A DNA stretch of 34,295 nucleotides from Opitutus sp. GAS368 (lineage in GTDB: Bacteria; Verrucomicrobiota; Verrucomicrobiia; Opitutales; Opitutaceae): NCBI GenBank assembly GCA_945903465.1, contig CAMDOF010000073.1, positions 1 to 34,295 of the forward strand, read 5' to 3'. The notes under the pieces were generated by a model. That model saw only the letters and a list, made by a program, of their open reading frames with translations, did not search any database and was not told where the DNA came from. This document shows, piece after piece, positions 7,897-17,221 of this stretch. Positions within the stretch are counted from its first letter, which is position 1. Every line of letters begins with the position of its first letter. The translations under genes were made by a program, and so were the position numbers.

Positions 7897-9462
7897 ATGA
7901 AAACTACCTGCCCGCTCCTCGCCCTCCTCGCCACCCTCGCCACCCTCGCGCTCACTTTCGTCTTTGCCGCTCCTGGGCTCCGCGGCGTCGAACGGCCCAA
8001 CATCATCTTCCTCCTCGCCGATGACTTGGCCGCCGGGGCCGTCGGCTACAGCGGGAACCCGGACGTGATCACCCCGCACCTCGACCGCCTCGCGCAGGAG
8101 GGCGTGCGCTTCCTGAATCACTACGACACCACGGCGATCTGCATGGCGAGCCGCAGCACCGTGATGACGGGGCTCTACGAATACCGGCATGGCGCCAACT
8201 TCAGCCACGGCGATCTGGAGCGCCGGTTTCTCGAAACGGCCTACCCCGCGCGCCTGCGTCAGGCGGGGTATTACACGGGTTTTGCCGGCAAGATCGGCTT
8301 TGAGTTGCACGGGGAGAAGTTCGCCGCCCTGGCCGCCTTCTTTGACGAGTGGGCGGGCGGCCCCGGCCAGACATTTTATGAAACGGCTAAAAACCCCGGG
8401 ATCGCCCGCTATGCGGAACAGTACCCGCACTGCTCGCGGGCCTATGGCGCTTGGGCCCAGGATTTCCTGAAGACCGCGCGGCGACGCGGAAAGCCGTTTT
8501 GCCTGAGCATCAGTTTCAAGGCGCCGCATCTCCCGTTCACACCCGATCCCGCCGACTTGAAACTCTACGCCGGCAAGACCTTGGCGCGTCCGCCAAACTA
8601 TGGCGTGGCCAAGGGCGCACATTTATCACCGCAGGCCCGCAGCAGCCGCGCGGCCAATCAATATCGCGAATGGATCACCGATTTTCCCGGCTCCGCCGAA
8701 AAATACTACGCCCTCGTCACCGGCATCGATACCGCGGTCGGCATGATCCGCACCGAGCTCACGGCCCAGGGCTTGGACCAGAACACCGTCATCATCTTCA
8801 CCTCCGACAACGGCTACAACGCCGGTGCCCATGGCTTTGGCGATAAGGTGCTCCCTTATGAGGAAGCCTCGCGGGCACCGTTGATCATCTTCGATCCGCG
8901 CCTGCCCGCGGCGTCTCAGGGCCGAGTCTGCGCAGCGGTAACCGGGAACATCGACTTGGCCGCGACGCTCTGCGCCGTCGCCGGCGCGCCGGCCCCCGCT
9001 GGCACCGACGGAAAAAATCTGCTGCCGCTGGTCGCCGATCCAGCAGGCACCGTCCGCGATTTCCTACCGCTCTTTAATTTTTGGGGCACCGCTTCCGCCC
9101 AATCGATGGCGATCGTCACGCGGGATTGGAAATATATCTACTGGTATTATGGCGAAGGCATGCAACCGACGGAGGAATTATTTCATCTCACCCTCGATCG
9201 CTACGAGATGAGCAACGTCGCCGCTGATCCCCGCCACTCCGCGGTGCTCGCTAACCTGCGCGGGCACTACGACACGCAACTCGCCCAACTCACCCGCGAC
9301 CGCGTGGCAGGGCACGGTTACGAAAACTATCCCGTCCTCTTCAGCCGCACGATTCCGTGGGACCAGAAAGCCGCACTCGTCCGCACCCTCCAGACCCTGC
9401 CCAACGCCGGTGAGGGCGAAGCCAGCCCCACGCCCAAAGCCAAGCGCCCGAGCCGCCGATAA
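7897..9462 (+). CDS. Exported sulfatase, C-x-A-S-R active-site variant
   Basis: A 521-aa sulfatase. The ATG at 7897 lies 1 bp after the previous stop codon and gives a clear signal peptide (MKTTCPLLALLATLATLALT). NIIFLLADDLAAG carries the metal Asp pair. The formylglycine motif is C82-M-A-S-R86 followed by TVMTG, with Ala in place of the common Pro; this variant is known in several S1 subfamilies. Later features are FTSDNGYNAGAHGFGDK, and near the C-terminus DWKYIYWYYGEG with ELFHLTLDRYEMSNVA, typical of the family. It is translationally adjacent to the 850-aa unknown protein, suggesting joint action on one sulfated substrate. The substrate is not predictable here. Confidence 0.93.
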   Translation: MKTTCPLLALLATLATLALTFVFAAPGLRGVERPNIIFLLADDLAAGAVGYSGNPDVITPHLDRLAQEGVRFLNHYDTTAICMASRSTVMTGLYEYRHGANFSHGDLERRFLETAYPARLRQAGYYTGFAGKIGFELHGEKFAALAAFFDEWAGGPGQTFYETAKNPGIARYAEQYPHCSRAYGAWAQDFLKTARRRGKPFCLSISFKAPHLPFTPDPADLKLYAGKTLARPPNYGVAKGAHLSPQARSSRAANQYREWITDFPGSAEKYYALVTGIDTAVGMIRTELTAQGLDQNTVIIFTSDNGYNAGAHGFGDKVLPYEEASRAPLIIFDPRLPAASQGRVCAAVTGNIDLAATLCAVAGAPAPAGTDGKNLLPLVADPAGTVRDFLPLFNFWGTASAQSMAIVTRDWKYIYWYYGEGMQPTEELFHLTLDRYEMSNVAADPRHSAVLANLRGHYDTQLAQLTRDRVAGHGYENYPVLFSRTIPWDQKAALVRTLQTLPNAGEGEASPTPKAKRPSRR

Positions 9463-9828
9463 AACCCCGGACGGGCCGCCCCCACCCCGTACGAAAATCC
9501 GAACCTCTGCCAACCCGCGCGGCCGCGCACTCGCGCACTCGAGAACTTGCGCAGCCGCGAAATTGCGCACTCGCGCACTCGCGCACTTGCGCACCCGATC
9601 ACTTGCGCACCCGATCACTTGCGCACCCGATCACTCGCGCTCTCGCGCGGCCGCGCACTCGCGCACCCGTTCATTGCGCTCTCGTTCACTCGCGCTCTCG
9701 CGCAGCCGTTCACTCGTTCATTGGCGCACCCGCCCACCCGCCCACTCACGCACTCGCGCCCGTTCACTCACGCACTTGCGCACCCGTTCACTTGCGCTCT
9801 CGCGCACTTCTGCTCAGAAATTATTCCC
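9463..9828. repeat. Degenerate 8-bp tandem repeat array between sulfatase and pepP
   Basis: From about 9525 to 9816 the sequence is built of octamers of the type GCGCACTC, GCGCACTT, GCGCACCC and GCGCTCTC. Within it a 16-bp double unit ACTTGCGCACCCGATC is repeated three times exactly (9585-9600, 9601-9616, 9617-9632). Several frames stay open because the repeat contains no stops, which artificially extends the next gene upstream. The first 60 bp after the sulfatase stop are ordinary C-rich spacer. The function is unknown. Confidence 0.85.
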
Positions 9829-11142
9829 ATGCGTCACGAAGCCATCGCCTCCACGTTATTCATCGAAAATCGCGCGCGCCTGAAAAGCCGGCTCCCCACC
9901 GGCTCCCTCGCCGTCGTCAACGCCAACGATATCCCGCCAACCAACGCGGACGGTACCAAAATCCCCACGCCCAACTCAGATCTTTTTTACCTGAGCGGTA
10001 TCGAGCAGGAGGAAACCATCCTCGTGCTCGCACCCGACGCTTTTGACGAAAAAATGCGCGAGATTCTGTTCATCCGCGAACCGAACGCTCACTTGAAGAC
10101 TTGGGAGGGCCACAAGCATCCGAAGACCGAGGCTCAGAGCATCTCCGGCGTCAAAGAGATCAGGTGGCTCACCGAGTTCCCGGCAATTTTTCACAAACTG
10201 ATGTGCGAGCTGACGCACGTCTATTTGAATACCAACGAGCACGGCCGCGCGGTCATCGAGGTGGAGACCCGCGAGGCCCGGTTCGTGCAACAGGTCCGCA
10301 CAAAATATCCACTGCACGAGTATCGCCGCCTCGCTCGGCTGATGCACGAACTGCGGGTCGTCAAGTCCGCCGCCGAACTCGCCCTCATTCAGCGCGCTTG
10401 CGGGATCACGGGGCAGGGCTTTCGCCGCCTGTTGCGGACGGTGCGACCGGGGACGATGGAGTTCGCCGCTGAGGCGGAACTGGCGCACGAGTTCATCGGG
10501 CACCGGGCGCATTTCGCCTATAACCCCATCATCGCGGCAGGCGCCAACGCCTGCACCCTGCACTACAACCAAAACGATCAGCCGTGCCGCGACGGCGATC
10601 TGCTCTTGCTCGATGTGGCCGCCTGCTACGCTAACTATCAGTCGGATCTCACCCGCACGATTCCAGTCAACGGCCGCTTCACCCCGCGGCAGCGGCAGGT
10701 GTACGACGCGGTGCTGCGCAGCCTGCGGGCCGTGACCAAAGCCGCTGTCCCCGGCAAACTGCACAAGGACTGGCAGAAGGAGTCCGAGCAGATCGTCGAG
10801 GAAGAACTGCTCCGACTGGGTTTGCTCAAGCCGCGCGAGATCAAGCGCCAGGATCCTGATCGGCCCGCCGTAAAAAAATATTTCATGCATGGCGTGGGCC
10901 ATCCCATCGGGCTCGACGTGCACGATGTCGGCTTGTTGAAGCAACCGTTTGCGCCCGGCTGGGTCCTCACCGTCGAACCCGGTATCTACATTCCCGAGGA
11001 GGGCTTCGCCGTGCGGTTGGAAAACACCGTCGTCCTCACCGCGGGCTCCCCGATCGATCTCATGGCGGATATCCCGATTGAGGCCGAGGAGATCGAGGCG
11101 TTGATGCAGCCACGCTTGGAAAAAATCTCGCCTCGGCGATGA
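9829..11142 (+). CDS. pepP: Xaa-Pro aminopeptidase (aminopeptidase P, M24B)
   Basis: A 437-aa cytosolic-type metallopeptidase removing an N-terminal residue before proline. The ATG at 9829 is chosen because everything upstream in the frame is octamer repeat. The N-terminal AMP_N domain (SDLFYLSGIEQEETILVL) is followed by the pita-bread M24 domain. Predicted dimetal ligands are D262 (LLLLDVAACY), D273 (YQSDLTRT), H358 (GVGHPIGLDVHD), E383 (LTVEPGIY) and E398 (VRLENTVVL), with H365 as a catalytic His. Length and spacing match the family. No signal peptide is seen. The stop overlaps the ATG of the DPP IV gene by 4 nt, so two proline-specific peptidases are translationally coupled. Confidence 0.95.
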   Translation: MRHEAIASTLFIENRARLKSRLPTGSLAVVNANDIPPTNADGTKIPTPNSDLFYLSGIEQEETILVLAPDAFDEKMREILFIREPNAHLKTWEGHKHPKTEAQSISGVKEIRWLTEFPAIFHKLMCELTHVYLNTNEHGRAVIEVETREARFVQQVRTKYPLHEYRRLARLMHELRVVKSAAELALIQRACGITGQGFRRLLRTVRPGTMEFAAEAELAHEFIGHRAHFAYNPIIAAGANACTLHYNQNDQPCRDGDLLLLDVAACYANYQSDLTRTIPVNGRFTPRQRQVYDAVLRSLRAVTKAAVPGKLHKDWQKESEQIVEEELLRLGLLKPREIKRQDPDRPAVKKYFMHGVGHPIGLDVHDVGLLKQPFAPGWVLTVEPGIYIPEEGFAVRLENTVVLTAGSPIDLMADIPIEAEEIEALMQPRLEKISPRR

Positions 11143-13448
11143 AACTCGCGCGGGCGGTTTTTCTCGCGCTGTCCACGTTCTCGGCCGCCTTTTCTCTGCC
11201 AGTGCACGCGCAAGCGCCCTTCCCTCCCGCGCAGCCGCGCCGCGACGCCGCCGGCGGCGGCCTCGATGCCGCCACCCTCACCATCGGGCGCATTTTCGGC
11301 TCCGAGGAATTTCAGACCGAGAAAAGCGGAACGGTCGTTTGGAGCCGCCTCCGCGCGAATTATTTTACCTTAGAAGTTCCCTCGACGACCTCCCGCGCAG
11401 ACGCTGGACGCGACTTGGTCCGTCACGATCTTGTCAGCGGCCACAAAGAAATTCTCGTGCCCGCGGGTGCCTTCATTCCTCCAGGAGCGGAAAAATCGCT
11501 GAAGGTGGAGTCCTTCGTGTTTTCGGCCGACGAGTCCCAGCTGCTGATTTTCACCAAGAGCGAGCGCGTCTGGCGGCACCGCACGCGTGGCGACTACTGG
11601 GTCCTTGCAGTCGCCACGCGCGAACTCCGGCGGCTGGGCGGCGAGGCCGCCGCCGCCACGCTGATGTTTGCCACATTCTCGCCCGACGGCACGCGGGTCG
11701 CCTACGTCCACGCCCAAAATCTTTACGTCCAGGAACTCTCCGCACTCCGCATCACCGCCCTGACCACCGATGGCTCGGCCACCCTGATCAACGGCACGTC
11801 CGACTGGGTCAACGAGGAGGAACTCGGCATCCGCCACGGTTTTCGTTGGAGCCCCGACGGCACCGCCATCGCCTTCTGGCAGTTTGATCTGAGTGGCGTG
11901 GGCACGTTCCACCTGCTGGATAACACCACGAGTCTCTACCCCCAGATCACCTCGTTCGCCTATCCCAAGGTGGGGACCACCAATTCCGCCACCCGCCTCG
12001 GCGTGATCGCGGCGACGGGTGGCGCCACCCGCTGGCTCGACGTGCCGGGCGATCCGCGCGAACATTATCTTCCGCACATGGAGTGGTCGCCTGACGGATC
12101 GCGTCTCATGATCCAGCAGTTGAACCGGCGGCAAAATACCCACCACGTGATGCTCGCCCATCCGACAACCGGCGAGACCACCACCGTCCTCACCGAGACC
12201 GATCCCGCTTGGGTCGATAACGTGAATCCCATTCAGTGGCTAAACGGTGGTAAAGATTTTCTCTGGCTCAGCGAACGCACCGGCTGGCGTCACGCTTATG
12301 CAGCAAGCACCCGGGAAAAAAGTTTAACGCCCGTCTCCCACGGGGCCTTCGATATCATCCACGCGGAGGCCGTGGACCCCGCCGGCGGCTGGCTGTACTA
12401 TGCCGCCTCACCCGCCAACGCCACCCAGCGCTACCTTTACCGGACGCACCTCGCGGGCGGCGCGGCCGAGCGAGTTTCACCAGCCGATCAGGCGGGGTGG
12501 CACACCTATGAGTTTTCTCCCGACGCCCAATGGGCCGTCCACACGTATTCGAATTTCACAACTCCGCCCGTCGTCGAGCTGATCCAAGTGCACGGGCATC
12601 GCGTCGTGCGCGTGTTGGTGAGCAATGCCGCGCTCCGCGAAAAAATCGCCGCGCTCAAACGGCCCGTCACGGAATTTCTCCGCGTCGATATCGGCGGCGG
12701 CGTTGCGCTCGACGCGTGGTGCCTCCGGCCGCCGACGTCATCGAACCTGCCACCACAGCCCCTGTTATTTCATGTCTATGGCGAACCCGCCAGCCAGTCG
12801 GTCCAGGATGCGTGGGGCGGGAAGCGCGGGCTGTGGCACTGGCTGCTCGCGCAACAGGGCTACGTGGTCGCCAGCGTCGATAATCGCGGTACGGCGGCTC
12901 CGCGCGGTCGCGAGTGGCGTAAGGTCATTTACCGGCAGATCGGGATTCTCGCCGCGCAGGAACAGGCCGCCGCCGCGAACGCGTTGCTCGCGCGCTGGCC
13001 GTTTGTTGATCCGGCCCGCGTCGGTATCTGGGGCTGGAGCGGCGGCGGTAGCATGAGCCTCAACGCCATCTTCCGCTACCCAGAGTTGTACCGAACCGCC
13101 CTCGCCGTCGCGCCCAACGCCAACCAGCTCCTCTACGACACCATTTATCAGGAACGTTACATGGGCCTGCCCAGCGATAATGCCGAGGGCTATCGCGAGG
13201 GCTCACCCCTCACCCACGCCGCCCACTTGCAGGGCAACCTGCTCCTCATCCACGGCACCGCCGATGACAACGGCCACTTTCAGGGTACCGAGCAGCTCGT
13301 AAATGAGCTCATCGCGCACCAAAAACTCTTCACCGTTCTGCCCTACCCCGGTCGCTCCCATGCCTTGAGCGAGGGGAAAAATACCGAAAGACATTTCTTC
13401 ACGGTTCTCACCGAATACCTCCATCGGTATCTCCCACCGTCGATTTGA
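11139..13448 (+). CDS. Exported dipeptidyl peptidase IV (S9B)
   Basis: A 769-aa serine peptidase that releases Xaa-Pro/Ala dipeptides. The signal peptide is MKLARAVFLALSTFSAAFSL, with the mature form in the periplasm. The eight-bladed propeller domain carries the DPP IV signature DWVNEEELG, whose Glu pair binds the peptide N-terminus. The C-terminal alpha/beta-hydrolase domain has G-W-S634-G-G, D709 in HGTADDNGHF and H741 in GRSHALSEG, closely matching the positions of the human enzyme's triad. The ATGA overlap with pepP and the shared proline specificity suggest joint breakdown of proline-rich peptides, with the dipeptides made outside the cytosol and finished by aminopeptidase P inside. Confidence 0.95.
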   Translation: MKLARAVFLALSTFSAAFSLPVHAQAPFPPAQPRRDAAGGGLDAATLTIGRIFGSEEFQTEKSGTVVWSRLRANYFTLEVPSTTSRADAGRDLVRHDLVSGHKEILVPAGAFIPPGAEKSLKVESFVFSADESQLLIFTKSERVWRHRTRGDYWVLAVATRELRRLGGEAAAATLMFATFSPDGTRVAYVHAQNLYVQELSALRITALTTDGSATLINGTSDWVNEEELGIRHGFRWSPDGTAIAFWQFDLSGVGTFHLLDNTTSLYPQITSFAYPKVGTTNSATRLGVIAATGGATRWLDVPGDPREHYLPHMEWSPDGSRLMIQQLNRRQNTHHVMLAHPTTGETTTVLTETDPAWVDNVNPIQWLNGGKDFLWLSERTGWRHAYAASTREKSLTPVSHGAFDIIHAEAVDPAGGWLYYAASPANATQRYLYRTHLAGGAAERVSPADQAGWHTYEFSPDAQWAVHTYSNFTTPPVVELIQVHGHRVVRVLVSNAALREKIAALKRPVTEFLRVDIGGGVALDAWCLRPPTSSNLPPQPLLFHVYGEPASQSVQDAWGGKRGLWHWLLAQQGYVVASVDNRGTAAPRGREWRKVIYRQIGILAAQEQAAAANALLARWPFVDPARVGIWGWSGGGSMSLNAIFRYPELYRTALAVAPNANQLLYDTIYQERYMGLPSDNAEGYREGSPLTHAAHLQGNLLLIHGTADDNGHFQGTEQLVNELIAHQKLFTVLPYPGRSHALSEGKNTERHFFTVLTEYLHRYLPPSI

Positions 13449-13486
13449 ATCCCGTTTGACCCGCGCCGCGCCTCCTTCGTTCGTCG

Positions 13487-14605
13487 ATGCGTCCCCTCCG
13501 GTCTCTCGCCGCCATTTTTGCCAGCGGTCTCTTCGCCGTCGCACCGCTGGCCGCGGCCGATCCCGTTGCCAGCGAGGCCACCCCGCTACGTCCTCGCCTG
13601 CAGATCATCAACGGCAGCCGCCATCCCATCACTATTTTCTGGCTCAAATCCGACCGCACGCGCGTGGCCCATGGTTCGATCGCCGCCGGCCAGGCGACCG
13701 TCTTCACCACCACCATCGGCCATCAGTTCGCCCTCGTGAGTCACGAAGACCAGAGCGAAACGCTCGTCTCCTCCGAGGTGCCCGTTCAGGGCTTTCGCTT
13801 CGACCCACCGGGTCCTCTGGGCGTGCCGGCCTTCTACACCCAGGCCGTCAGCGCCCATGGCTTCACCATCGTCGCCTCGGCCCGCGTAAACCCCTACGCG
13901 CTCAAGGAGGCCGCCTACCTCGCCGATAGGATGCTCGCCAAACGCCCCGATGTGCGCGCGGCGATGATCAAGAGCGGCGCACGTCTGTGCATCATCGCGC
14001 ACAACGAATTCACCACCGATCTCCCCGAATAGGCTCAGCTCGTCCCCAAAGATTTTCGCGACGCGCGGGCCAGGGGTATGGGCGGTAGCACGACGGATCC
14101 GTTCTGCTCCTGCGCCGAGGAGAATGTCCTCGGCTAACCCGGCGATCCTTATCCAACCGAGTGCATCCTCATGCACGAATTCGCCCACAACATCCACCTG
14201 CGCGGGATGGTCAACGTCGACCCGTCTTTCGACCGCCGCCTGAAAAAAACCTACGACGACGCCTTACAGGCCGGCCTCTGGCGGGGCAAATACGCCAGCG
14301 TCAACCACCACGAGTATTTTGCCGAGGGCGTGCAATCGTGGTTCGATAATAATCGCGAAAACGATCACGATCATAACCACGTCAACACCCGCGCCGAATT
14401 GATCGACTACGATCCCGCACTCGCGGCCCTGTGCCGCGAGGTCTTCGGCGACGCCGAGCTGAAATACACCAAGCCAGCCACCCGTCTCACCGGGCATCTC
14501 GCCGGCTATGAGCCTGCCGCCGCACCCTCATTTGTCTGGCCCGCGCGACTCGCCAGCGCACGCGCGGAGATTCAAGCCCAAGCCAGGGCCCGCAGCCAAA
14601 AATAA
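13487..14605 (+). pseudogene. Exported zinc metallopeptidase interrupted by two in-frame stops
   Basis: A single frame from ATG 13487 to the stop at 14605 would give 372 residues, but it contains TAG at 14030 and TAA at about 14135. The reading frame is otherwise unbroken. The N-terminus is a signal peptide (MRPLRSLAAIFASGLFAVAP). The part between the two stops (PKDFRDARARGMGGSTTDPF, then ENVLG) and the part after them (PGDPYPTECILMHEFAHNIH) read as conserved protein. HEFAH (residues 230-234) is the zinc-binding HExxH, and HHEYFAEGVQSWF probably supplies the third ligand. TAG can come from TGG (Trp) and TAA from a Tyr codon by single changes. It is either a young pseudogene, carries base-call errors, or is recoded. 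A truncated 181-aa product and a restart at ATG 14171 are possible but would split the protein. Confidence 0.75.
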
Positions 14606-14702
14606 GTCGTCCGCTCGCGCCACCGCCATCAGCCCTCGCCCCGCTTTCTCCGCACACACCTCCTCTCCACTCGTCGCGGCTCCACGCCATCCTTTCCCTC
14701 TC

Positions 14703-16257
14703 ATGCCCACCGTCAGCATTTTTAACGACGTCATCGGCCCCGTCATGCGCGGGCCGTCAAGTTCACACTGCGCCGCCGCCCTCCGCATCGGTCGCCTCGC
14801 CCGGGATTTACTGGACGGCGACATCAATGACGTGCTCGTCGAATTCGATCGCGAGGGTTCACTGCCGTTGACGCACGCAAGCCAGGGCTCGGACGTGGGC
14901 CTGTTCGGTGGCTTGCTCGGGTGGGAGGCCGACGACGAAAGGCTGCCCCAATCGGCGCAGGCGCTCGCCGCCGCCGGCGTCACCGTCCGCATCGTGACCG
15001 TCGACGTCGGCGATCCGCACCCCAGCACCTATCGCCTCACCCTCCGCAACGCTCGCGAGCAACACTCACTCATCGCCCTCTCCACCGGAGGCGGCATGAT
15101 GGCGGTCATCAGCGTCGATGGCGTACCGATGCACATGGATGGCGGCTACCATGAGACCCTGATCTGGCAGCCAGGGGGCCCGTCGCCCATTTCGAGGCCG
15201 AAGAGGTCATCGTACACGAGCGCCCCACGTTTCAAATCATCCAGGTCAAGGCGGACCATTTCGTCCCCACCGCCGGCTTGGCTGCGACCGCCGTCAAACG
15301 GCTCGCCCCCGTGCTGCCCGTGCCTTCGCGCAAGGCTATCCAAGTGCCTTTCACCAGCTGTGCGGAAATGCTCGCCCACGACGGCGCAAAAAATACACCG
15401 CTGTGGAAACTCGCCGCCGAGTATGAGATGGCCCGGGGTAACTTCACCGAGCGCGCGGTCATCGATAAAATGATCGTGATCGTGCGCATCCTGCGACGCT
15501 CCATCGCCCGCGGCATCGCCGGCACGACTTACGAGGACCGCGTGCTCGGGCACCAGAGCGGGCGCTTCCACGAACTCATGCAGGCGGGGCGCTTGCTCGA
15601 TGGCGGGGCGTTGAATCGCATCGTGCTCTACGTCACCGCCCTGATGGAGGTAAAAAGTTCCATGGGGGGGTCATCGTCGCCGCCCCCACCGCCGGGGCCT
15701 GTGCCGCCTTGCCCGGCGCCGTGATCGCTATGGCCGAGACGATGGGAAAGTCAGAGGAGGAGATGGCCAAGGCCATGCTCGCCAGCGGTCTCATCGGGGT
15801 TTTCATCGCCACCCGCTGGACGTTTGCCGCCGAGGTCGGCGGCTGCCAAGCGGAGGGCGGCTCCGCCGCTGCCATGGCCGCGGGCGCTCTGGTCACCATG
15901 GCCGGCGGCACCTTGCCCCAAGCCATCGCCGCTTCCTCCCTCGCGTTTCAGTCGATGCTCGGCCTGATCTGCGATCCCATCGCCAACCGCGTCGAGGCCC
16001 CTTGCCTCGGCAAAAATGTCTTGGCCGCGAGCAATGCCGTCTCGTGCGCTAATATGGCCCTCGCCGATTTCGATCCCCTCATTCCTTTCGATCAGGTCGT
16101 CGACGCCGCCAAAAATGTCGCCAGGATGATGCCGCGCGAGCATCGTTGCACTTCCCTCGGCGGGCTCGCCATCACCCCCGCTTCCCTCGCCCTCGAACAA
16201 CGGCTCAGCGAACGCAAATTAAAATCCTGCGCCACCGGCTGCGGGAGTTGCTCCTAA
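14703..16257 (+). pseudogene. sda: L-serine dehydratase (ammonia-lyase), two frameshifts
   Basis: The three consecutive frames together encode one iron-sulfur L-serine dehydratase of about 517 aa (serine to pyruvate plus ammonia). Frame 1 from ATG 14703 holds the beta-domain signature IGPVMRGPSSSHCAAA. It shifts at the G5 run 15174-15178. Frame 2 runs from VAHFEAEEV through LAPVLPVPSRKAIQVPFTS and YVTALMEVKSSMG, then shifts at the G7 run 15664-15670. Frame 3 continues VIVAAPTAGACAALPGAV and carries Cys residues in EAPCLGKN, AVSCANMAL and HRCTSLGG that probably bind the 4Fe-4S cluster. Both shifts are -1 and both lie in G homopolymers, so lost Gs (sequencing error or true mutation) are the simplest explanation. 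All domains are otherwise present. Confidence 0.85.
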
Positions 16258-16267
16258 GTTCCATCCC

Positions 16268-17056
16268 ATGCGATCCCTTAATCAACTGCTCACCGCGGCC
16301 CTCCTCGCCGTCGCCGCCTGCGCCGCCGCCACCCCTGCCCTCCCGACTAGCCACACGCCCCGCCTTATCGAGGGCTGGCGCGTGCGCGTCGACGACCGCT
16401 TGCTCAGCGGTACCGCGGCCGCTTCCGGCGACCAGGCCTTAAAATTACTCCACGCCCGCCTCGTCGCCATCAGCTTCGTCGTACCCCCACCCGCCCTCGC
16501 CCAGTTGCGCGCCGTAACCATCCAGTTGGACTTTAACTACGGCGATCTCCACCCGATGCAGTATCATCCGAGCAGCGCTTGGTTACGCGAACACGGTTAT
16601 AGCGAGGATCTCGCAAAATGCGTCCACATCCCCGACGTCGAGGGCTTCCTCTCCCCTTTCGATATTCACCGCATGCCTTGGGTCGTGCTCCACGAACTCG
16701 CCCACGCCTACCACGATCAGGTCCTCGGTTTCGAAGAACCGCGCCTCTTCGCCGCGTGGAGAAAATTTCGCGAAAATGAAAAATACCAGTCGGTCCTCAC
16801 CAGCTACGGCGCGAGGCGCGAACACTACGGCCGCAATAACGCCAAGGAGTTTTTCGCCGAGATGACCGAGAGCTACTTTGGCTCAAATGATTTTTATCCC
16901 TTCGTCGCCGGCGACCTCCAAGCAGCCGAGCCCGCCCTCTTCATTCTCTTGGCCGATATCTGGGGCCCCCTCCCCGCCCGCCGCCAGCCTCAGCCCAAAC
17001 CACGCCGGCGCCCCACCCCACCCGCCCGCTCATCTCGCCAGCCGCCCCGCACCTGA
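16268..17056 (+). CDS. Exported zinc metallopeptidase (HELAH type)
   Basis: A 262-aa protein with a signal peptide (MRSLNQLLTAALLAVAACAA). The H142-E-L-A-H146 zinc motif is preceded by MPWVVL, and NNAKEFFAEMTESYFGSNDF (around residues 190-208) probably gives the third ligand, Glu194 or Glu198, in gluzincin fashion. The C-terminus after residue 237 is a Pro/Arg-rich tail merging into C-rich DNA. The arrangement (HExxH, then E-F/Y-F-A-E) resembles that of the broken metallopeptidase at 13487-14605, so the two may be distant relatives flanking the serine dehydratase. It is probably a secreted peptidase. The substrate is unknown. It is the last gene of the plus-strand block. Confidence 0.85.
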   Translation: MRSLNQLLTAALLAVAACAAATPALPTSHTPRLIEGWRVRVDDRLLSGTAAASGDQALKLLHARLVAISFVVPPPALAQLRAVTIQLDFNYGDLHPMQYHPSSAWLREHGYSEDLAKCVHIPDVEGFLSPFDIHRMPWVVLHELAHAYHDQVLGFEEPRLFAAWRKFRENEKYQSVLTSYGARREHYGRNNAKEFFAEMTESYFGSNDFYPFVAGDLQAAEPALFILLADIWGPLPARRQPQPKPRRRPTPPARSSRQPPRT

Positions 17057-17221
17057 GGTTCAGTCCTTCCCACCCCGCTCCCGCCACCAGCCGCATTCAT
17101 CCACGAGGTCGCCCAGCGTTGCCTCGCGACGCCCGCGCCGCCACCCCAACCCGTTCGCCCAGCGAATATCTTTTTTGTTTTTCTCACCGTTCTGCCGCTC
17201 TCCCCACCGACCCCACGCCAA

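Noticed and set aside
9547..9828. 94-residue N-terminal extension of aminopeptidase P
   Set aside because: It is encoded entirely by the octamer repeat array, and the family N-terminus begins at the ATG at 9829.
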